From positions 1 to 64,000 of the forward strand of contig CAJNOQ010000162.1 in NCBI GenBank assembly GCA_905250885.1: 64,000 nt of DNA, read 5' to 3'. Below are positions 57,356 to 64,000 of this stretch, one piece after another. The position numbers and the translations under genes are program-made. The stretch comes from Didymodactylos carnosus. Taxonomy: Eukaryota; Rotifera; Eurotatoria; Philodinida; Philodinidae. Under the pieces are notes generated by a model that made no database searches, had not been told where the DNA came from, and saw only the letters and a list, made by a program, of their open reading frames with translations. Each line of letters opens with the position of its first letter. Position 1 is the first letter of the stretch.

Positions 57356-59627
57356 CATGGTAATTCTTTCAACGAGTAGCTAAAGAGCCGAATTTTCCAC
57401 CTGGTGAGTGGAACATAAAAGATAGGACAAAACAAGCTTGACATATATCTGTATAGAGTTTTCGTTAACGATTTAGTGACTATTACAACATCGAGAGCTT
57501 ATAAGACTGAGTTTATTGTTTTCCAGTTTCCATTACTTAAAATTTCGAGAATTGTAACGATCATGATGTTTGGTCATACGTTATTGTTTAAATGTTTGTT
57601 TTAATGTCTATTGTATTCATAAGTATATATTCCTACGGTCTCATCTGATTCTGTATGTGATTTTCTGTTAGTGCTGTGCTTCTTTTTTTTTTGTCTTCTC
57701 CTTTTCCTTATTTCTAAGATTCGCTTTATGGTTATATCTACACATATTTAAAACGATGTTCTTTGAGTTATGTTTGTAAATTTAAAATCTGTTACAGTTC
57801 AATTGTTAAAATCCTTCTTCTTGTATCAAGCTACGGATAATAAATTGAACGTCTTTTCAACAACAAAAGTCAACAAGTTTTATTAATGTCCATCCAGAAT
57901 TGATAATTGATCATTCTGTATCTAATTGCGGTAGCGGCAGCAACAACTGTGTTCTTGTGTGTATGAAGATGTATCCGTTTCTCTTAAATTTTTTCTATTC
58001 ATTGTTCAGATATAACATACGTTCATCACCACAATTAACTCAAGATAGAGGTTTTTAAAACGTATACTGAGTAATTGAGACTATATCGCACACACGCTTA
58101 TCATTAGACAATTCAATAAGTAAGCATAACACTTGAACAATAATATCTCTGTTTACAACAATACACACACACGTACACACACACACACACACACACACAC
58201 ATACGTATATCTATAAGCTTAATGAATAGTTCAAAACTTTTCATATTTCTTATACGCTATAGTTTTTTACATCCGCTCCGTAACACAATACATGTATCTC
58301 CATACATGGCCTACCTTCTTTTTCTCTATCTTGTAACAGCAGTAGTTAGTTATATAGCAATCTTTATGTTCAATTACAAAGAGTCGTACAATTTTTATGT
58401 TCATGTATAAAGAGAAGAAGAAAAAAAGTGCTAAAGGATAAGGAAAGAAAACGTTTATAATTTTGATATTTAATTTTAAACATGTTGCACATATATGGAA
58501 AGAAGAAAAAGAAGCCATTTAATAGTAGTTTAAGTCCAAAACTATCACTGTCTTAGATTAGAAAAAAACTATGATTTTACATATATTTACAATGAATAGA
58601 AAAATTACGTCGCAAAAGGATGCGCTCACAGGTTTTTTGAAATACGATCTAGTTACACTACTGAATGTTCAAAATTCATTTGTCTCAATCATTTGTTAGA
58701 AATAGATTTTATTAGATTTTTTTTCTCTACTAAATTCATAATTTACTCTGACAGCCATAATAAACCATGTGTTATGCTTTCGTCTATCTTTATACTGCAA
58801 ACAAAACATCTCTATCTATTATAAATTGTTTTAATTTAATCTATAAATATGTTTTTCAATGTAATACAACAAAGTCAGAACAATCTAAACTAGCCTTTGG
58901 CTAACAGATATTAATAAATCTTTTTGATGAAGATTTTCCTTCTGTTTTTTTTTCTTGCTAACAGACGGTCAATTCGTCATCGGTTTGTTAAACTTGTATG
59001 ATGATAATTAGGATGTTGGGAGTGATTAGAAGAACATGATCATCATCAGAGCGACTGGTTTTTTCTCATTCCTTGAAATAGATCCATTACTAAGAAAGAA
59101 GGAAAAAAAATTGAAATAAAATATTGACCATTCTCTCTATTAATATATAGAGAAGCTTGAACATACAACTTTTATAGTCATTTTATATTTATTGTCATTA
59201 TGTTTAATCACGTGTAGTTGAGAGAGAATAAGAAGAGTGTGAACATTCACACTTGCTCTTATGGACACGAGTATTAAAACGTTAACAATGTCGTAATCGA
59301 TGACACGTATATATGGTGAGATAATTTTGCGTGCAGTGTCTTTCTGAGAACAATGGCTATAGAGTCGTTTAATATTCTCTAAAGTCATGCAATCTGACCT
59401 TAATATTTTACTTACAAATGTAGAAAGTTAGAAAAAATCTTTTGTTTTGTGCAATCTAATAGTTAATACAGAAGAAAGTTACTTTTGCATAGATGGCATC
59501 AGAAATGAGCGCAACATGACCATCCGATCCATAAATAATTTTCTTTTTTTACGGAAAATATATTGATCATTAAATTTTTGTATTTTCGAAGGCTACTCTA
59601 AGAGAAGTAAGGTGATTTGACAATAAC
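57356..59627. other. Gene-free stretch
   Basis: AT-rich, with a CA microsatellite at 58162-58202. The open frames at 58222-58410 and 59140-59388 show no motif. Nothing else seen. Confidence 0.4.
58162..58202. repeat. (CA)n microsatellite
   Basis: About 41 bp of AC dinucleotides, interrupted once by GT. Confidence 0.92.
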
Positions 59628-60427
59628 GGGTCGCTCAGATACAACCGGTCACTTTTGTTCTTTGTTTTTGAGGCACTTCCCACTGGTCCAAAGAGTTTGT
59701 TCTAGGCTCATTCGACAGAGAATGGAATTCTCTACAAACCTACTATTTAAATCTCTGATAGCATTTTTCTCGTTTGAGCACCATTCAAAATATTGAATCA
59801 TGCTGAGTTGTCGAACTGTGACGTGCTTCCGTCGTCTCCTTTTTTTGATTTTTAGCCCATTGCCTGAGGTTCAACAGTTAATTTTTCTACGTACAAAGTT
59901 AGAGAATTTTATGCTCTATCGATCTCACTCATTCACAACTTCGTACAATGTTTCCGCTAGGTCAGCTGGACTCATAATTAATTCTTAACTGGCTTTTCAA
60001 TTCTTTTAAATTAAATTAAATCTGTTAATTAGTGGTTTCCATTGAGAAACTTTGTTTATATATCAAAAGATGCAGAATTTAATTCTGTGTAAGGTAATAA
60101 GACTTAAACTTGAATTCAGAACGTTTTACTACTTTAATAGTTAGAAAACTAAAGTTTGTGAAAAATAGGTTCAAAAGTTAGGTTTTTTTAGGTTTATCAG
60201 TTTTTTGCATAGAGGAATTTTCCTAGAAGATTTAACTGCAAAATTTCGAAAAATATGTGAGAAGATGCAGAATTTTCCGGTGAGTCTTCTGATATTTTCA
60301 AAATCCTTATGAAACCTATTTTTGGATCAAGTCGAATCTATCGAATGAGCCTAGAACCAACTCTTTGGATCACTGGGAAGTGCCTCAAAAACAAAGAGCA
60401 AAAGTGGTCGGTTTTATCTGGACCACC
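59628..60427. mobile_element. Non-autonomous TIR element, about 800 bp
   Basis: Arms of about 95 bp are inverted: CTTTGTTTTTGAGGCACTTC near 59660 and GAAGTGCCTCAAAAACAAAG near 60378, with outer parts ACAACCGGTCACTTTTG / CAAAAGTGGTCGGTTTT. No transposase ORF in the interior, and the exact ends and TSD are not resolved. Confidence 0.72.
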
Positions 60428-61403
60428 AGTTAGTATTTCTTCGAAGAATAAGTAAAATATCTTTGTTCCAGTAGTTATGCTTAGTCTGTCCAACGTAGCT
60501 GCGCTATTTTTCCTCTTGTCTATCCGATTTTGTAAAATACTGTTGACTGACGCTGTTCAATGAGAAGAAGATCCAATCCATTTCTGGTCGACACGTCAGT
60601 TATAGGATAGATTTATTTAGACTGATTACCGGATTTTAGCAAAAAAACATTAAAAAAATGTCGGTAAAATGGATATAAATTGATTAGATTAGATTACCTT
60701 TTATAATGCGCAGAAAGTGTAAGTGTTAGTCTAACGAATTTATACACAGGATAATTTATTGTGAACGATGAAATTTTTACTACATACATATTGTTCTTAA
60801 TATTCGTTGGTACAAAATATTTACTTGTTCTTTGTGTTATTTCTATTACAATTAATCATTTTTCAATTGCCTATTGAAATTTTCAATGAGTGTGGATGAA
60901 AGAAGTATGTAATTATCACATACTCTAGTGTTAAGAGTGTACAGTGTAAATGCTGATTTTATGTTATCCATTCTATTATAGAGAAATTATGAGACATATT
61001 TTCTCATCAGAAGTGTAAAGAAAGATATCTAGAGAGAGAGAGAGAGTTTAAGTATATAGAGAAGAGGAAGAAACGAACAGGTGAAACAACCAACCATTCA
61101 TGGTTTTTTTCAGTATTTTTATTATCATTTACTTTAACTATAATCAAGAAGTTCATCAATTTTCTCCTTCTGCCATGCAGATGTACAGACTACATAGTCA
61201 AAAAATATTAAAAATAAAATTACTTCCGTTTTCCAACAAATAGGTGAATAATAAGAGACTGAACACACTTTCTAAAATGACGACTCGTCTTGTCTTACCA
61301 TGCTATATTCAACAGTGAGTGAGTTCATTTAGTAGCAAAGTTTTATACAGATATTTTATTATCATTTAGCATCAATCTGAATAATTTCGATTTTACTTTT
61401 TAG
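60428..61403. other. 5' flank of the cadherin gene
   Basis: AT-rich; no coding region. It ends in a clean splice acceptor (TTTTACTTTTTAG) placed immediately before the cadherin ATG, so at least one untranslated 5' exon lies upstream, position unknown. A GA microsatellite occurs near 61032-61046. Confidence 0.5.
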
Positions 61404-64000
61404 ATGAAAACAATTATATTGTCGATTTTCGTCCTTCTTTTTCACTTTTTCTTTTTTTCTCTTGTTTCTTCTGATTCGTCCCGTGTAATCACAATCCATG
61501 TCGATGAAGAATTACCATTAAATACGGTATTATTTACATATTCGCCCACAGATTCATCTACCTATCGTTTATTTGATACAAATCGTAATCATAATTCATT
61601 TGTTAAATTTGATTCTGAAACGGGTCGTTTAATATTGCAACGTTCAATTGATCGTGAACTCTTATGTATTGAGCATATATGCGATTGTACAAAATGTCAA
61701 TTAAAGATAGAAATAATTGAATGGCAACAATCAATCACAACCTATGCCGTTTTAAAATTGATATTGATTATTAATGATATTAACGACAATGAGCCAATGT
61801 TTAATCGAGATGTATACGAATTAAATATAATGGAAAATGTACCAATAAATTTTTTATTACAATTAGAATCAGCTAGTGATCCAGATTTAAATGATAATAG
61901 TAGAATTGGTTATGAATTAATATCATTGAATAAATCATTATCATTACCATTTGAATTACATCATGTTGAACAAAGTAACACCATAGCATTACGAGTCATT
62001 GGACAATTAGATAGAGAATTAGTAGATACATATCTATATCGTCTAACAGCTTACGATTACGGTCATCCAAGAAAACAAAGTTCAACTATTCTTCATATTG
62101 TCATTAATGTAAGAAATTATGTTCTTAAAATTTGTTTTATTTTTCAATTGTTTGTTTACATTGTTTATAGGACATTAATGACAATACAGCTGTATTAGAA
62201 CGTCAATGGATTAACTTAAATGTTAGTGAAGACACTCAAATTGGAACAGAATTAACAAGAGTGATTGCCACTGATGCTGATATTGGTCTCAATGGAAAGG
62301 TAAATATTTAAAAAATAAAATAAAATGAATAAATCATAACCGTAGGCTAAACTAGAATAGAACTTTAATAATTCTTTCATTATATAGATTCATTACTCAA
62401 TAACCAATGGTATTCCAACTGTATGGATTGATTATTTTCGAATTAATGAAATTACAGGAGTGTAAGAGTTTTTCAAGACACTAGTTTAATAATAAAACAT
62501 ACATTCAATTTTCTTTTGTAGTTTGACTCTTGTTAGTCCACTTGATTATGAATCTGAACAATATTTTCGTTTAACTATTCAAGTTAAAGATCTTGGTGAA
62601 AGTTCAATGCCTGTATTTTGCACCATCGAATTAAATATAACAGATCGGTAAGAATTATTTATACAATGTTGACAAATTTTTTTCATAAAAAAAGACTCAA
62701 TTTTAATACTAGAAATGACAATGCTCCCAGTGTTTACATTACATTCGTTGAACAACCAGAGTATGGATTATATCAAAATCAATCAACAATTTATATTCCA
62801 GAAAATATTCAATCACGACAAATTATTGCACATGTAGCTGTAAACGATTTGGATTCAAATGAAAATGGTCGATTAGAATGGCATATTGAAAGTGATCTGT
62901 TACAAACAAAAACTATTGATAATCAATCATTTCTACTTTTGATTCGTAATAATGTGTTAATTGACCGAGAAAAACAAGATTATCATAAATTAATTTTATT
63001 TGTCAATGATAAAGGTGTACCAAAAAAAACAATTCAAATGGAATATGATATTAGAATTACGGATGAAAATGATAATGAACCAATATTTAATGAAACAAAT
63101 TGTAATATTCAATTATTAGAAAATAAAACATATGGTAAGTATTGAAATCTCTTGTGTTACCACGATAACTATGATATTCTTTTTATATTTGTAGGTCCAT
63201 TATTCATTGTCAATGCATACGATATTGATATTAATGAAAATAGTCGTATTACCTATAAAATAATACCACCTAATGATAAATATTTCTATATTACATTCAA
63301 TGGTGAGGTATACGCAAATAATACATTGGATTATACAATAACAAGAAATTATGAAATAGAAATAATGGCACAAGACAATGGTACACCTATTCGATTGAAT
63401 AAAACAAAACAATGTATAATATCAATTCAAAATTCTAATGAGCATCAACCTATTTTTGAAAAAAATTATTATAAATATCATTTAACTGAAAATAGTCAAG
63501 TACCTTTAATAATTGGACAAATACGTGCATATATTAATCATGATTATTATGAACAATTACATTATTCAATTCAATCGAATATAACATATCTTCCGTTTAG
63601 TATTGATGAACATGGAACACTTATACTCGTTGGTACACTAGATTTTGAACAAATTCAACAATATAATTTTTTCGTTCATGTAAGAGATAATAGACAATTA
63701 ACCAATACTGTACCAGTTCAAATTGATATCAAGAATGTGAACGATAATTGTCCAAAAATTCACCTAACATCCGATGTATTCTATATTAATAGGGATAATT
63801 CTGCAATTAATGGTAATAATAGTGAACAATTAGGTCAAATTCAAATTGAAGATGCTGATAATGATACTGCAATATTAAAAATATTAAATTCACAACAATC
63901 TCCTGTTCAATTAATACAACTATCTCATAATCAATATAGTATTCATACAATTGATAAATCTAAATTAGTCGAAGGTCTATATTTAATTGAGATTAATGTA
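61404..64000 (+). CDS. Cadherin-repeat membrane protein, 5' part (cut by window edge)
   Basis: Exons 61404-62108, 62171-62299, 62388-62461, 62522-62647, 62713-63134, 63195-64000+; the visible 2262 nt (754 codons) are open. Residues 1 to about 23 are a signal peptide (M-K-T-I-I-L-S-I-F-V-L-L-F then Phe-rich). About seven extracellular cadherin domains follow, recognised by Ca-binding linkers: N-D-I-N-D-N-E-P near 126, I-N-D-I-N-D-N near 235, D-R-N-D-N-A-P near 325, T-D-E-N-D-N-E-P near 441, N-E-H-Q-P near 540 (weak) and N-V-N-D-N-C-P near 648, plus L-D-Y-E / L-D-R-E and D-x-G motifs. The first module resembles protocadherin EC1. Such proteins mediate calcium-dependent adhesion. Most linkers keep the D-x-N-D-N signature; the fifth has lost it. 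No membrane segment is visible yet, so a type (protocadherin, Fat or Dachsous) cannot be chosen. Confidence 0.9.

Overview
This is an AT-rich animal nuclear window with compact, intron-bearing genes; most introns are about 40-80 bp with GT-AG ends. The best guess for the organism is a bdelloid rotifer. This rests on a decayed TPR plus ADP-ribosyltransferase gene of the kind that is abundant in those genomes, a Penelope-like retroelement scrap, very short introns, and many small terminal-inverted-repeat (TIR) elements. No rRNA or mitochondrial marker is present to prove it.

Layout. 1-9.1 kb is repeat-rich: a five-unit tandem array, two non-autonomous hAT elements with intact 8-bp target-site duplications (TSDs; one carries a nested element), the decayed TPR/ART gene and a Penelope-like remnant. 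9.5-40.1 kb is the gene-rich core, almost all on the minus strand: BLOC1S1 (4 exons), a four-repeat filamin-domain protein (11 exons, with a tRNA-Ser-like sequence in one intron), CFAP36 (plus strand), a short R-SNARE, LMBRD2 (11 exons over 6.8 kb, introns full of nested MITEs), an unrecognised charged protein (5 exons), an RPP25/Alba-type RNase P/MRP subunit, and two tandem BRCA1-like tandem-BRCT genes whose models have no RING. 40.1-61.4 kb is almost gene-free: an inverted array of 15-bp repeats, several foldback elements, hairpins, microsatellites and one possible first coding exon. 61.4-64 kb holds the 5' part of a cadherin gene that runs off the end.

The exon models were built by hand from splice signals. 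For every multi-exon gene given here the exons sum to an unbroken reading frame and the products align with known families from memory, except the unrecognised gene at 30979-31936. The genes do not form one pathway; they are housekeeping, trafficking (BLOC1S1, R-SNARE), ciliary (CFAP36), membrane signalling (LMBRD2), RNA processing (RPP25), DNA-damage (BRCA1-like pair) and adhesion (cadherin) functions.

Most notable observations: the BRCA1-like pair with no RING, many T-Q-T-type (LC8-like) motifs and a conserved Cys-rich motif; five hAT-type non-autonomous elements each with a perfect 8-bp TSD, including a 79-bp one that is almost all palindrome; three-deep nesting in an LMBRD2 intron; and the inverted 15-bp repeat array at 40.7-41.1 kb.
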